The notes under the pieces were generated by a model. The model saw only the letters and a list, made by a program, of their open reading frames with translations, had not been told where the DNA came from and did no database searches. 64,000 nucleotides of DNA, taken from contig NZ_BMVE01000004.1 of NCBI RefSeq assembly GCF_014650555.1, positions 496,001 to 560,000 of the forward strand. The letters are read 5' to 3'. Source of the stretch: Streptomyces goshikiensis (GTDB taxonomy: Bacteria > Actinomycetota > Actinomycetes > Streptomycetales > Streptomycetaceae). Every line of letters begins with the position of its first letter. Within the stretch, counting starts at the first letter, position 1. The position numbers and the translations under genes were made by a program. Positions 42,731 to 50,961 of this stretch are shown piece after piece.

Positions 42731-43990
42731 ATGCCCTTCGAAGATGAGCTCGGCAACGCCCTCCGGCGGGCCGGGGACGGTTTCACCACCGACGGGCACG
42801 CCCTCGTCGAGGCCGGCGAGCGGCGCGGCCGACGCCTCGTGGCGCGCCGCCGGGCGGCCGTGGTCGGCGGGTCGGTGCTCACCCTGGCCGTGGTCGCCAC
42901 CGGCGGCGCCTACACCGGCGGCCTGTTCGGCGGCGCGGGAGGCAGCGGCGGCCCCGGCCGGGTCGATGTCGCCGCACCGCCGGAGCTGTCGGCCGGCCCG
43001 ACGAAGGCACCGGCCCGCGGCGGGCCGTCGTCGAGGACCGGCAGCGGGGCGGTCTCCGGCGCGCAGCTGGTCTCCGTACTCAAGGAGCTGCTGCCGGGCG
43101 GGAAGGTGACGGACACCGAGGCGAGCGGCACCGGCGCCCCGCAGGGCCCGAGCGTCCGCGGCGTCTACGACGACGGCGAGGGCGCGGCGCAGATCGGCGT
43201 CACCCTCACGCGGACCGACCCGGACGGCCGGACCACGGCGGGAGCGCTGGAGTGCCCCGACGCGAACACGACGGACTACGAGGCCTGCGCCACCGAGACG
43301 CTCGCCGACGGTTCGAAGGTCATGGTCTTCCAGGGGTACGAGTACCCCGACCGCCGCGAGCCCACGAAGCTGTGGCGGGCGACGCTGGTGACCAGGCAGG
43401 GCTTCCAGGTCGAGGTGATGGAGTGGAACGCCCCCGCCGAGAAGGGCGCGAAGGTCTCGCGGCCCGCGCCGCCGCTGGGCCCCGCCCAGCTGAAGGCGTT
43501 CGCCGCCTCGCCGCTGTGGCACCCGGCGCTCGGGGACCTGCCGGCCGCCCCGGCCGAGGGCCCCGCCCCGGACCCCGTCGGGGCGGACGCGCGCGCCGTC
43601 CTGGAGTCGCTCGTCCCGAAGAACGGGATCACGGTCGCCTCCAAGGGCGGCGGGGGCGACTACGCGTACCTCGTGCTCGACGACGGCAAGGGCGCCTCGC
43701 TCGTGCAGGTCAACGTGCAGGAGCAGATGGGCGCGGCGCTCGGCGGCCACATGAGCGGCGCCACCACCCTGCCCGACGGCACCAAGGTGCTGGAGACGAA
43801 GCAGCCCGGCGAGAAGGGTGGCAAGGGCGTGCTCTGGTGGTCGGCCGACACGCTGCGCCCCGACGGCCGCCGGGTGGTGGTCTCCGCCTTCAACACCGGC
43901 AACCAGTCCAAGCCGGCGACGCGGAAGGAACCCGTCCTGACGATGGAGCAGCTCAGGACGATCGCGCTCGACCCGAAGTGGTTCGGCTGA
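42731..43990 (+). CDS. membrane-anchored protein, possible anti-sigma partner
   Basis: This is a 419-residue protein. The N-terminal cytoplasmic part of about 45 residues begins MPFEDELGNALRRAGDGF and is short, helical and basic (ERRGRRLVARRRAAV). One membrane span follows (VVGGSVLTLAVVATGGAYTG), then a large extracellular region with an Ala/Gly/Pro-rich linker. Two related beta-rich halves each carry PDGTKV/ADGSKVMVF-like strands. Proteins of this layout follow SigE-type sigma genes in streptomycetes. No zinc-binding anti-sigma motif is present. The stop is 4 bases from that of the convergent DNA polymerase gene. Confidence 0.8.
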   Translation: MPFEDELGNALRRAGDGFTTDGHALVEAGERRGRRLVARRRAAVVGGSVLTLAVVATGGAYTGGLFGGAGGSGGPGRVDVAAPPELSAGPTKAPARGGPSSRTGSGAVSGAQLVSVLKELLPGGKVTDTEASGTGAPQGPSVRGVYDDGEGAAQIGVTLTRTDPDGRTTAGALECPDANTTDYEACATETLADGSKVMVFQGYEYPDRREPTKLWRATLVTRQGFQVEVMEWNAPAEKGAKVSRPAPPLGPAQLKAFAASPLWHPALGDLPAAPAEGPAPDPVGADARAVLESLVPKNGITVASKGGGGDYAYLVLDDGKGASLVQVNVQEQMGAALGGHMSGATTLPDGTKVLETKQPGEKGGKGVLWWSADTLRPDGRRVVVSAFNTGNQSKPATRKEPVLTMEQLRTIALDPKWFG

Positions 43991-43994
43991 CGCC

Positions 43995-45863
43995 TCACTT
44001 GGCGTCGGCGTAGCACTCCACGATCGCGGTGGTGAAGGGGAACCGGACCGGGGTGTCGCCGAAGGCGATGCGGCCCGCCCGGTCCCCGGCCGCGCGGATG
44101 GCCTCGGCGACGGCCTCGGCCTCCTCGGCGGGGCAGTGCACGATCACCTCGTCGTGCTGGAAGAACACCAGCTCGGCGCGCATGCCGGCGGCGGCGATGG
44201 CCTGGCGGAGCGCGGCGAGCAGGAGCAGCGCCCAGTCGGCGGCGCTGCCCTGGACGACGAAGTTACGGGTGAACCTGCCGCGGGCGCGGCTGTGGGAGGA
44301 GGCGTAGGCCGGGGTCCGGCCGTCCTCGCGGTCCGGGGCGGAGGACTGCGGGGCGGCCTGGGGGATCCCGGCCTCGCCGTCGGTGTCGCCGTGCTCGGAG
44401 GCGGCCGGGGGCGGGCAGGTGCGGCCCAGCCAGGTCCGTACGAGACGGCCCTCCTCGCCGGCCTTGGCGGCCTCGTCCACGTAGGCCACGGCCCGGGGGA
44501 AGCGGCGGCGCAGCGCGGCCAGGTTCTTCAGGCCGTCCCCGGAGGTCTGGCCGTAGACGGCGCCGAGGACGGCGAGCTTGGCCATGTCCCGGTCACCGGC
44601 GAAGCCTTGGCGGGAGATGGCGGTGTAGAGGTCCTCCGGCCGGCCGGCGACCTCCATGAAGGCGGGGTCGCGGGAGATCGCGGCCAGCACGCGGGGCTCC
44701 ATCTGGTCGGCGTCGGCGACGACGAGCCGCCAGCCCGGGTCGGCGACGACCGCCCGCCGGATCACCTTCGGGATCTGCAGGGCCCCGCCGCCGTTGGTGA
44801 CCCAGCGGCCGGTGAAGGTGCCGCCGGGGATGAACTCGGGGCGGAACCGGCCGTCGTGGACCCAGTCGGCCAGCCAGGACCAGCCGTGCGCGGTGTAGAT
44901 CCGGTACAGCTTCTTGAACTCGACGAGGGGCTCCACGGCCGGGTGGTCGATCTCCTGGATCTCCCAGCGGCGGGTGGACTTGAGCTTGATGCCGGCCTCG
45001 GCGAAGGCCTTGATGACGTCGGCGGGCAGATCGGGGCGGACGCGACGGCCGAACGCGTCCGAGATCCGGTCCGCGAGCTCGGCGAGGCGGCGGGGCTGGC
45101 CGCCGCCGGCGTAGCGCTCGCCGAGCAGCTCGGTGAGCAGGGCGCGGTGGGTGTCGGCCCGCCAGGGCAGACCGGCGCGGTGCATCTCGGCGGCGACGAG
45201 GAACGCGGCCGACTCGGAGGCGGTCAGCAGGCGCATCCGGTCGGGATGGGCGGTACGGGCGAGCCGGGCGCTCTGGTCCGCGTGGACGGCGAGCAGGGCG
45301 TCGAGGGGGAGCGGGGCCGGCCGGGGGTCGAAGAGGGAGTCCTGGGCGCCGGGCTCGGCGGCGCGCTGCGGGGGGTCGGGCGGGATGGGGCCGCCGGTGA
45401 GGCGGGCCCAGGCGGCGGCGGCCGAGCGGGGTTCGCCGTAGCGGCCCTCGTGGCGGAGCAGGAGCAGCTCGGAGTTCTCGATGTCGTAGCAGCGCTCGAC
45501 CGTGACGCCGGAGGCGAGGAGGCGGGGGTAGACGGCGGAGGTGGAGCGCCAGATCCACCGGGTGCCGGCCGGCGCCGCGGCGACCGCGGCGGCGGGGTCG
45601 GCATACCGGCCCGCCGCCCCGGCGGCGCCGGGCGCGGGGGCCGGGCGGGCATACGACCCCGCCGCCGCACCGCCGCCGTCGGCGTACCGCCCCGCCGGCC
45701 CGCCGCCCAGCGCGGGGTCGGCGTACGGCCCCGCCGGCCCGCCGCCGGGCGTGGGCGCCGGGCCGGGATACGGGCCCGCCGCCCCGGCCCCGCCGACCGG
45801 GGCGGCGTGCCACCACCCGTCGCCGTCCTCGGCGAGGGCCCAGTGGGGGGTGGGGTCGCTCAT
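43995..45863 (-). CDS. family A (Pol I-like) DNA polymerase, actinobacterial accessory type
   Basis: This is a 622-residue polymerase. Motif A is VVADADQMEPRVLA, motif B RDMAKLAVLGAVYGQTSG, and motif C FFQHDEVIVHCP. Both catalytic aspartates are therefore present. The N-terminal exonuclease-like region (about 100-240) lacks obvious catalytic acids. It is often named bifunctional exonuclease/polymerase, but only polymerase residues are visible here. Residues 24-99 are a low-complexity insert of PAGPYADP-like repeats. ATG 45863 gives MSDPTPHWALAEDGDGWWHA; the frame stays open upstream without support. Its role is probably repair or translesion synthesis. Confidence 0.88.
   Translation of the reverse strand: MSDPTPHWALAEDGDGWWHAAPVGGAGAAGPYPGPAPTPGGGPAGPYADPALGGGPAGRYADGGGAAAGSYARPAPAPGAAGAAGRYADPAAAVAAAPAGTRWIWRSTSAVYPRLLASGVTVERCYDIENSELLLLRHEGRYGEPRSAAAAWARLTGGPIPPDPPQRAAEPGAQDSLFDPRPAPLPLDALLAVHADQSARLARTAHPDRMRLLTASESAAFLVAAEMHRAGLPWRADTHRALLTELLGERYAGGGQPRRLAELADRISDAFGRRVRPDLPADVIKAFAEAGIKLKSTRRWEIQEIDHPAVEPLVEFKKLYRIYTAHGWSWLADWVHDGRFRPEFIPGGTFTGRWVTNGGGALQIPKVIRRAVVADPGWRLVVADADQMEPRVLAAISRDPAFMEVAGRPEDLYTAISRQGFAGDRDMAKLAVLGAVYGQTSGDGLKNLAALRRRFPRAVAYVDEAAKAGEEGRLVRTWLGRTCPPPAASEHGDTDGEAGIPQAAPQSSAPDREDGRTPAYASSHSRARGRFTRNFVVQGSAADWALLLLAALRQAIAAAGMRAELVFFQHDEVIVHCPAEEAEAVAEAIRAAGDRAGRIAFGDTPVRFPFTTAIVECYADAK
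45567..45794 (-). repeat. degenerate tandem repeat in the DNA polymerase gene
   Basis: Residues 24-99 repeat a unit like G-G-P-A-G-(P/R)-Y-A-D-P four to five times (GPYADP, GRYADG, GSYARP, GRYADP). The repeats are imperfect at the DNA level, built on gcgtaccgcccc-like units. The segment looks like a flexible linker that can vary in length between strains. Confidence 0.65.
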
Positions 45864-45999
45864 GGGTGCGAGTGTCCCACCCGGGTCTGACACCGCCCGC
45901 CCACCGCCCCGCGCGGCGCCCCCGCCGCCCGGCCCGGCCCGGATCGGCGGCGTCCGGCCAGGGCGGGGGCGGTGGGGCGGGCGTGCCAAGCTGGGTGGT

Positions 46000-47178
46000 G
46001 TGAAAGACACCGTCGACCGCGCCTTCGCCGCCGCCCTCTACGCCCAGGACGACACCGGGCTCGACACCGGCGCCTCGCTGCTCGCCGCCGATCCCGGCCG
46101 GTGGGGCGAGGCCGGGCGGGAGCTGCTGGCGCGCGGCGAGGGGTACCTGAGGCAGGCCTGGGAGCGGGGCTGGCAGCCGGCCGACGTCCTGCGGCTGGTG
46201 CGGCGGGACCTCGAAGAGCGGCACATACGGATCACCGGCGACCTGATCGCCGGCGAGGCGCGGCGCTACGCCCGGCTGCCCGAGGGGTGGACCGACGCCG
46301 AGGTCTGGTGGACGGACGGCGCGGACGACGCCGCGTACGGGGAGCGGCTCGCGCGGCGCGAGAAGGCGGACCGGTTCAGCCTGGCGACCGCGCTGCTGGA
46401 GGTGCTGCGGCTGCTGGTCCGGCTGCCCTCCATCGAACCGGTGGGCCCCGTCCCGGGCGACCCGGCGGCCGACGCGCTGGAACACGCGCACATCGAGCCG
46501 CGCATGCTGGGGCGGATCCGCGCCCTGCTCGCGAAGGCCGAGGCGACCACCTTCCCGGAGGAGGCGGAGGCGCTCAGCGCCAAGGCGCAGGAGCTGATGG
46601 CCCGGCACACCGTGGACGAGGCGCTCCTCGCGGCGAGCGGCAGGGGCCCGGCCCAGCTGCCCGGCGCCCGCCGGATCGGGGTCGAGCCGCCGTACGAGGA
46701 GGCCAAGGCGGTCCTGCTGGACGCGGTGGCCACCGCGAACCGCTGCCGGGCCGTGTGGAACAGCGCCTTCGAGTTCTCCACGGTGGTGGGGTTCGAGAGC
46801 GATCTGGAGGCCGTCGAGCTGCTCCACACCTCGCTGCTCGTGCAGGGGAACGCCGCCATGACCCGGGCCGAGGCGGCCCAGCGCTCCGGCGGCCGCAAGC
46901 GGACCAAGACCTTCAGGCAGTCCTTCCTGCTCGCCTACGCCAGCCGGCTCGGCCAGCGGCTCGCCGAGACCGCCGAGCACACCGCGAGCGAGGCCCCGGA
47001 CAACCTGCCCGCCCTGGTCGCCCGCGACGTCGCGGTGACCTCCCGGGCCGACGAGATGTTCCCCCGGACCACCACGACCCGGCTGCGCGGCGCCACCGAC
47101 CACGCGGGCTGGGAGGACGGCACGGCGGCCGCCGACCGGGCCCGGATGGGCGCCGGCCACACCCCCCTGCCGCGCTAG
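46000..47178 (+). CDS. DUF2786 domain protein
   Basis: This is a 392-residue protein. A segment around 170-205, RMLGRIRALLAKAEATTFPEEAEALSAKAQELMARH, is the signature of DUF2786, a helical domain found in phage and bacterial proteins. The N-terminal 150 residues are helical and charged. The C-terminal part (RKRTKTFRQSFLLAYASRLG) resembles the DUF7168 extension often found with it. GTG 46000 is chosen because homologous-looking sequence (VKDTVDRAFAAALYAQDD) starts there. It is divergent from the polymerase gene, and its TAG stop overlaps the convergent tatA-like stop by 4 bases. Function unknown. Confidence 0.82.
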   Translation: MKDTVDRAFAAALYAQDDTGLDTGASLLAADPGRWGEAGRELLARGEGYLRQAWERGWQPADVLRLVRRDLEERHIRITGDLIAGEARRYARLPEGWTDAEVWWTDGADDAAYGERLARREKADRFSLATALLEVLRLLVRLPSIEPVGPVPGDPAADALEHAHIEPRMLGRIRALLAKAEATTFPEEAEALSAKAQELMARHTVDEALLAASGRGPAQLPGARRIGVEPPYEEAKAVLLDAVATANRCRAVWNSAFEFSTVVGFESDLEAVELLHTSLLVQGNAAMTRAEAAQRSGGRKRTKTFRQSFLLAYASRLGQRLAETAEHTASEAPDNLPALVARDVAVTSRADEMFPRTTTTRLRGATDHAGWEDGTAAADRARMGAGHTPLPR

Positions 47179-47393
47179 GCCGTCTCCTCCGCCCGGGCCG
47201 TCTCCTCCGCCCGGGCGGCCGCCTTCGGCGGAGGCTGTTCCTCCGTGCGCAGCGCCCGCGTCTCCGCCTTGAGGATGCGCAGCGACTTGCCGACCCCGCG
47301 AGCCATGTCGGGGAGCCTCTTCGAACCGAACACCAGCAGACAGACGATCAGCAGGATCGCCAGGTGCCAGGGCTGAAGGGCGTTCCGGAGCAT
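47175..47393 (-). CDS. tatA: TatA-like twin-arginine translocase subunit
   Basis: This is a 72-residue protein with one membrane helix (PWHLAILLIVCLLVFGSKRLPDMARGVGKSL), the FGSKRLP hinge and an amphipathic helix typical of TatA/TatE. The tail is short, with ARAEETARAEETA from an 18-bp tandem duplication. Streptomycetes have their main tatA beside tatC, so this is probably a second, accessory copy. ATG 47393 has GGTGG upstream; an in-frame GTG 12 bases upstream is an alternative. Its TAG stop shares bases with the stop of the convergent DUF2786 gene. Confidence 0.88.
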   Translation of the reverse strand: MLRNALQPWHLAILLIVCLLVFGSKRLPDMARGVGKSLRILKAETRALRTEEQPPPKAAARAEETARAEETA

Positions 47394-47497
47394 GCGCGTA
47401 CCCACCTTCCAAGGACCGCCGGCCGGCGGCCACCCGACGGTAGCGGGACACGGCTGAAGAAGTCCTGAAAGGTCACGAAGGCCCTAATCTCGACATC

Positions 47498-49543
47498 ATG
47501 AGCTGGACGCGGGCGCTGAAGCACACCGTCCGCACCGGCATGACGATCGAGCGCGCCTCCCTCGAACCCCTCGTCGCCCTCCGCGCCACCGTCGGCCTCG
47601 CCCTCGTCATCGGCGCCGGTCTCGCCCTCCTCGGGCCCGGCGCCGCCGCCAGCTCCGCGTTCGGCGCCTTCATGGCCGCCATCGCGGCCTTCCAGCCGAG
47701 CTGGCGCCCGCGCCCCGTGCTCGCCCTCGCCTCCGGGCTGACGCTGGCCGTCTCCACCTTCGTCGGCTACCTCGTCGGCGCCTCGAACACCGCCCTGTTC
47801 CTCGCCCTGCTCGCCGTCTGGACCTTCCTGACGGGGCTGGTGTGGGCCGCCGGCGCCACCGCCGGGATCATCGCCTCCGGCAACGTCGCGATCATGCTGG
47901 TCACCGTCACCCTGCCCACCTCCGTGGCCCAGGCCGCCGGGCACGCCGCGATGATCGCCGCCGGCGGCGTGGTGCAGGCCCTGCTCATCGTGGTGTTCCC
48001 GGTCCGCCGCTGGGGCGCCCACCGCGACGCCCTGGCCGACGCGCTCGCCGCCGAGGCCGACTACGCCCGGCGGCTGCGCCAGGACCCCGCCGCGCCCTTC
48101 GACCCGCAGCCCCTGATGAAGGCGCGGGACGCCGCCGCCGTGACGGTGCGCCAGGCCCGCCGGCGGCCCGCCGAGCTGCACGGGGCGCGGGGGCTCGCGG
48201 AGAGGGTCCGGCCCGTGCTGGCCGCGCTCGCCGACCCGGCGGTCGGGGCGCCCGCCGAGGGCCCGGCCCGCGACCGGGTGCGGGAACTGCTGGCCGCGGC
48301 GGCGGAGGTGCTCGACGCCGCCGCGCGGGCGATCCGCCGCGGTGCGCCGGTCCGGCTGCCCGCGCCGGCGCTGGCCGTGCTGAAGGCCCCGGACCTGGGC
48401 GACGTCCTGACCGGCCCGCCCCTGCGGGCCGCGCGCCGGCTCGCCGCCCTGCTGGACGGCGTACTGGAGACGGCCGAGCCCGGCTCCGGCCGCACCGCGG
48501 ATCCCGCGGCGTCGATGCTGCGGCCCACCCTACGGTCCCTGGTGCCGGTGGTGCTGAGGGACGTACGGGGCGAACTGCACCCGGGGTCGACGATCCTGCG
48601 GCACGCGGTGCGCCTCACGGCGGCCACCTCGGCCGGGTACCTGATCGGGCAGGCGCTGCCGTTCGGGCACGGCTACTGGGCGCCGATGGCCTGCGTGATG
48701 GCGATGCGGCCCGACTTCACGCAGACGTACGCGCGGGCCGTCGCCCGCTTCGGCGGCACCCTGGCCGGCGTCACGGCCGCCACCGCGATCGTGCGGCTCG
48801 CCCAGCCGGGGATGTACCTGTCGGGCCTCCTCGCGGTGGTCAGCGCGGGCCTGATGTACGTACTGATGCGCACCGGGTACGCGGTCGCGCAGGCCTTCGT
48901 CTCCGCGTACGTCGTCTTCCTGCTCGGCATGGGCGGCCTCCGCTGGGACCAGACCGTGCCCGACCGGGTCGCCCTCACCCTGGTCGGCGGGCTGCTCGCG
49001 ATGCTCGCGTACGCCGTCTACCCGGCCTGGGAGAGCCCCCGGCTGCACGGCAGGCTCGCCGACTGGCTCGCCGCCGCCGGGCGGTACGCGGCCGCCGTGC
49101 TCGGCCAGTACGCCGATCCGGCCGGGGCCCGCCCGGCCGAGGTGCGGGCGGCGCTGCTGGCCGCCCGGGACGCCCGGATCGCCTGGCAGGAGGCCCTGGA
49201 GCGGGCGGCCGGGGAGCCGGTGCGCCACCGGGGCCCCTCCGGGGAGGCCGCCGACGGCGCGGGCGACGCCCTGGCCGCGCTGGGCCGGGGCGCCATGCTG
49301 CTGGAGGCCCACGTCCCGGACCGGGCCCAGGCCCCGGTGCCGGGCGCGGCCGCCCTCGCGGAGGTCCTGCGGACGCGGACGGAGGCGGGGGCGAAAGCGG
49401 TGCGCGAGCGCCGGGTGCCGGAGTGGGAGGACGTCCGCACCCTGCTGACCAGCTGGGACGCCCCGGAGTCAGGGGTGTTGCGGGGAGCCGCAGACCAGCT
49501 GCTGGAATCGCTGGAGGCGTTCTCCGAGGCGCTGCGCCCCTGA
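47498..49543 (+). CDS. FUSC-family inner membrane protein (aromatic acid exporter-like)
   Basis: This is a 681-residue protein with two membrane blocks of about six spans each (residues about 25-170 and 365-520). These are separated and followed by cytoplasmic helical regions. FGAFMAAIAAFQPSWRPRP and GYWAPMACVMAMRPDFTQTYARAVARFGGTLAG are the paired FUSC motifs. The family includes AaeB-type efflux proteins; the substrate is unknown. TAATCT at 47485-47490 lies 7 bases before the ATG, so the mRNA is likely leaderless. It stands alone. Confidence 0.85.
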   Translation: MSWTRALKHTVRTGMTIERASLEPLVALRATVGLALVIGAGLALLGPGAAASSAFGAFMAAIAAFQPSWRPRPVLALASGLTLAVSTFVGYLVGASNTALFLALLAVWTFLTGLVWAAGATAGIIASGNVAIMLVTVTLPTSVAQAAGHAAMIAAGGVVQALLIVVFPVRRWGAHRDALADALAAEADYARRLRQDPAAPFDPQPLMKARDAAAVTVRQARRRPAELHGARGLAERVRPVLAALADPAVGAPAEGPARDRVRELLAAAAEVLDAAARAIRRGAPVRLPAPALAVLKAPDLGDVLTGPPLRAARRLAALLDGVLETAEPGSGRTADPAASMLRPTLRSLVPVVLRDVRGELHPGSTILRHAVRLTAATSAGYLIGQALPFGHGYWAPMACVMAMRPDFTQTYARAVARFGGTLAGVTAATAIVRLAQPGMYLSGLLAVVSAGLMYVLMRTGYAVAQAFVSAYVVFLLGMGGLRWDQTVPDRVALTLVGGLLAMLAYAVYPAWESPRLHGRLADWLAAAGRYAAAVLGQYADPAGARPAEVRAALLAARDARIAWQEALERAAGEPVRHRGPSGEAADGAGDALAALGRGAMLLEAHVPDRAQAPVPGAAALAEVLRTRTEAGAKAVRERRVPEWEDVRTLLTSWDAPESGVLRGAADQLLESLEAFSEALRP

Positions 49544-49563
49544 ACTGTGATCAAGGGAGCACT

Positions 49564-49590
49564 GCGCGTGCACGTGCATCTGCCCATGCA
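49564..49590 (+). promoter_or_regulatory. 27-bp element copy 1, before the DUF397 gene
   Basis: It contains GCGCG, the palindrome TGCACGTGCA (49569-49578), then TCTGCCCATGCA. The end of the element lies 18 bases before TATGAT (49609-49614), the likely -10 of the DUF397 gene. Copy 3 matches 26 of 27 bases on the other strand. It is a candidate operator for the cluster's XRE regulator. Confidence 0.6.
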
Positions 49591-49651
49591 GGCGCTTATG
49601 AACACAGCTATGATCCGGTGGAGTTGACATCTGCACTATCGGGGGCTTCCT

Positions 49652-49888
49652 GTGGACCACGCGTACAACGGGATGGCAGCTGCAGAACTCGGCGGCGTGA
49701 CCTGGCAGAAGAGCCGACACAGCAATTCGCAGGGATCCTGCGTGGAGTTCGCCAAACTGCCGGGCGGCGGTGTCGCCATGCGCAATTCACGCTTTCCGGA
49801 CGGCCCGGCACTCGTGTACACGCCGGCCGAGATAGAGGCGCTGCTGCTGGGCGTCAAGGACGGCGAGTTCGACCACCTGATCGCCTGA
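49652..49888 (+). CDS. DUF397 small regulatory protein (WhiJ-cluster type)
   Basis: This is a 78-residue protein with WQKSRHSNSQGSCVEFAKLPGGGVAMRNSRFPDGPALVYTPAEIEALL, the full DUF397 signature (W-KSS-N-CVE, DSK/NSR-PDGP). These proteins are encoded beside WhiJ-type XRE/DUF5753 regulators in streptomycetes and modulate their action in development. The GTG at 49652 has GGGGGC upstream. A nested 9 plus 5-bp hairpin (49934-49970) ends the transcript. The 27-bp element lies in its promoter. Confidence 0.9.
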   Translation: MDHAYNGMAAAELGGVTWQKSRHSNSQGSCVEFAKLPGGGVAMRNSRFPDGPALVYTPAEIEALLLGVKDGEFDHLIA

Positions 49889-49923
49889 CGGGCATTCGAG
49901 GGAACAGCGCCGTGATCGCGCCA

Positions 49924-49933
49924 TGCACGTGCA
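49924..49933. promoter_or_regulatory. TGCACGTGCA palindrome, copy 2, after the DUF397 gene
   Basis: An exact copy of the 10-bp palindrome lies 35 bases after the DUF397 stop and abuts the terminator hairpin. Only the core is shared with copies 1 and 3. Confidence 0.5.
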
Positions 49934-49970
49934 CTGGCCGGGACTGATCGAAATGATCAACCCCGGCCAG
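49934..49970 (+). terminator. terminator of the DUF397 gene
   Basis: An outer 9-bp stem (CTGGCCGGG 49934-49942 with CCCGGCCAG 49962-49970) and an inner 5-bp stem (TGATC/GATCA) enclose loop GAAAT. TTGT follows. Confidence 0.75.
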
Positions 49971-50079
49971 TTGTCGCTTGTCTGACGATTCGTCCCCCGG
50001 GCGGCACCCCGTCGCCCCCGGCCGGTCCCCAGCCGGCCCCGGGCCGGGCCTCCGGCCGGATCCCGGCCGGATCCCGTGC

Positions 50080-50589
50080 TCAGTCCTGGAGCATGAACAG
50101 CGCCCAGACCACCTTGCCGGTCAGCCGTCCCGCGAGCGGGTGCCAGCCCCAGGTGTCGCTGTACGAGTCCACCAGGAACAGCCCGCGCCCGGACTCCAGG
50201 TCGCAGTTCTCGTCCGTCCGCTCGGGTGTGAACGAGCCCCCCGGCCGGTCCTCGCTGGGGTCCCGTACCGCGCACACCAGGCGGGTGCTCCACCGCATCA
50301 GGTGCAGCCGTACCGGCGCCTCCGGCTCGCCCGCCGTACCGCGCGCGTCGTCCGGCAGGGCGTGGCGCAGCGCGTTGGTGACGAGTTCGGAGACGACGAG
50401 GGCCACGTCGTCGAAGCGCTCGTCCAGGCCCCACTGGGACAGCGTGGACCTGGTGAACGAACGGGCGCCCCGCACCGCCTCGTAGCGGGCGGGCAGAGCG
50501 CAGGAGGCGGACCCGGAGACAGCCGTGGGGTCGACCGGGGGAAGCCCCTGCCGTAACGGCTCGAGCATGGTCGATCCATTCGTCCCCAT
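50080..50589 (-). CDS. anti-sigma-like ATP-binding protein (HATPase_c_2)
   Basis: This is a 169-residue, RsbW-type GHKL protein. The N-box VALVVSELVTNALRHA is intact, with Glu and Asn present. VCAVRDPSEDRPG is the G1 region and GRGLFLVDSYSDTWGWHPL the G2 region, so ATP binding is plausible. Such proteins are the third member of WhiJ-type clusters. ATG 50589 has GGGAG upstream; the frame stays open further but without a site. It is divergent from the XRE gene across a 372-base spacer that carries copy 3 of the 27-bp element on this gene's side. Confidence 0.88.
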   Translation of the reverse strand: MGTNGSTMLEPLRQGLPPVDPTAVSGSASCALPARYEAVRGARSFTRSTLSQWGLDERFDDVALVVSELVTNALRHALPDDARGTAGEPEAPVRLHLMRWSTRLVCAVRDPSEDRPGGSFTPERTDENCDLESGRGLFLVDSYSDTWGWHPLAGRLTGKVVWALFMLQD

Positions 50590-50717
50590 GCGAGGCACTC
50601 CCGGGATTCGCGGACTGAGCGGTGACTCTGTCCAAAAAGAACTGCGGGGTGGGTCCGGCGCCGGCGCGAAGAGCACGCAGGTGCGCGGGGACCATCGTTC
50701 CGAATGCGGAAGTCAGA

Positions 50718-50744
50718 TGCAAGGGCAGATGCACGTGCACGCGC
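50718..50744 (-). promoter_or_regulatory. 27-bp element copy 3, before the HATPase gene
   Basis: On the minus strand this matches copy 1 at 26 of 27 positions, with the palindrome TGCACGTGCA at 50730-50739. Exactly as for copy 1, the element ends 18 bases before a -10-like hexamer (here AACGAT). The rest of the 50590-50961 spacer has no convincing gene. Confidence 0.6.
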
Positions 50745-50961
50745 CGGACCTGTCCACTCCCGTGACGGTTCTTGCTCATTTCTTCCTACGCATCCTGACG
50801 GACTTCTTTTCCGGGGTGCCGGATTCCGTTACAGAACGAGTACGGAGCGAAGCGTTTTGGTGGCAGACTGCGGCCCCTAGGGGTGCGGGGGCCCCGCGAC
50901 GCACACGCAGCACGCACGCGTAGACCAACGCGCAACCATCGCGATGGGGAGGGCAGGACAA

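Noticed and set aside
42731..43990. Beta-propeller or lipoprotein call for the sigma partner
   Set aside because: There is no lipobox cysteine after the hydrophobic segment and no regular blade repeats; it is better described as a single-span protein of unknown outer fold.
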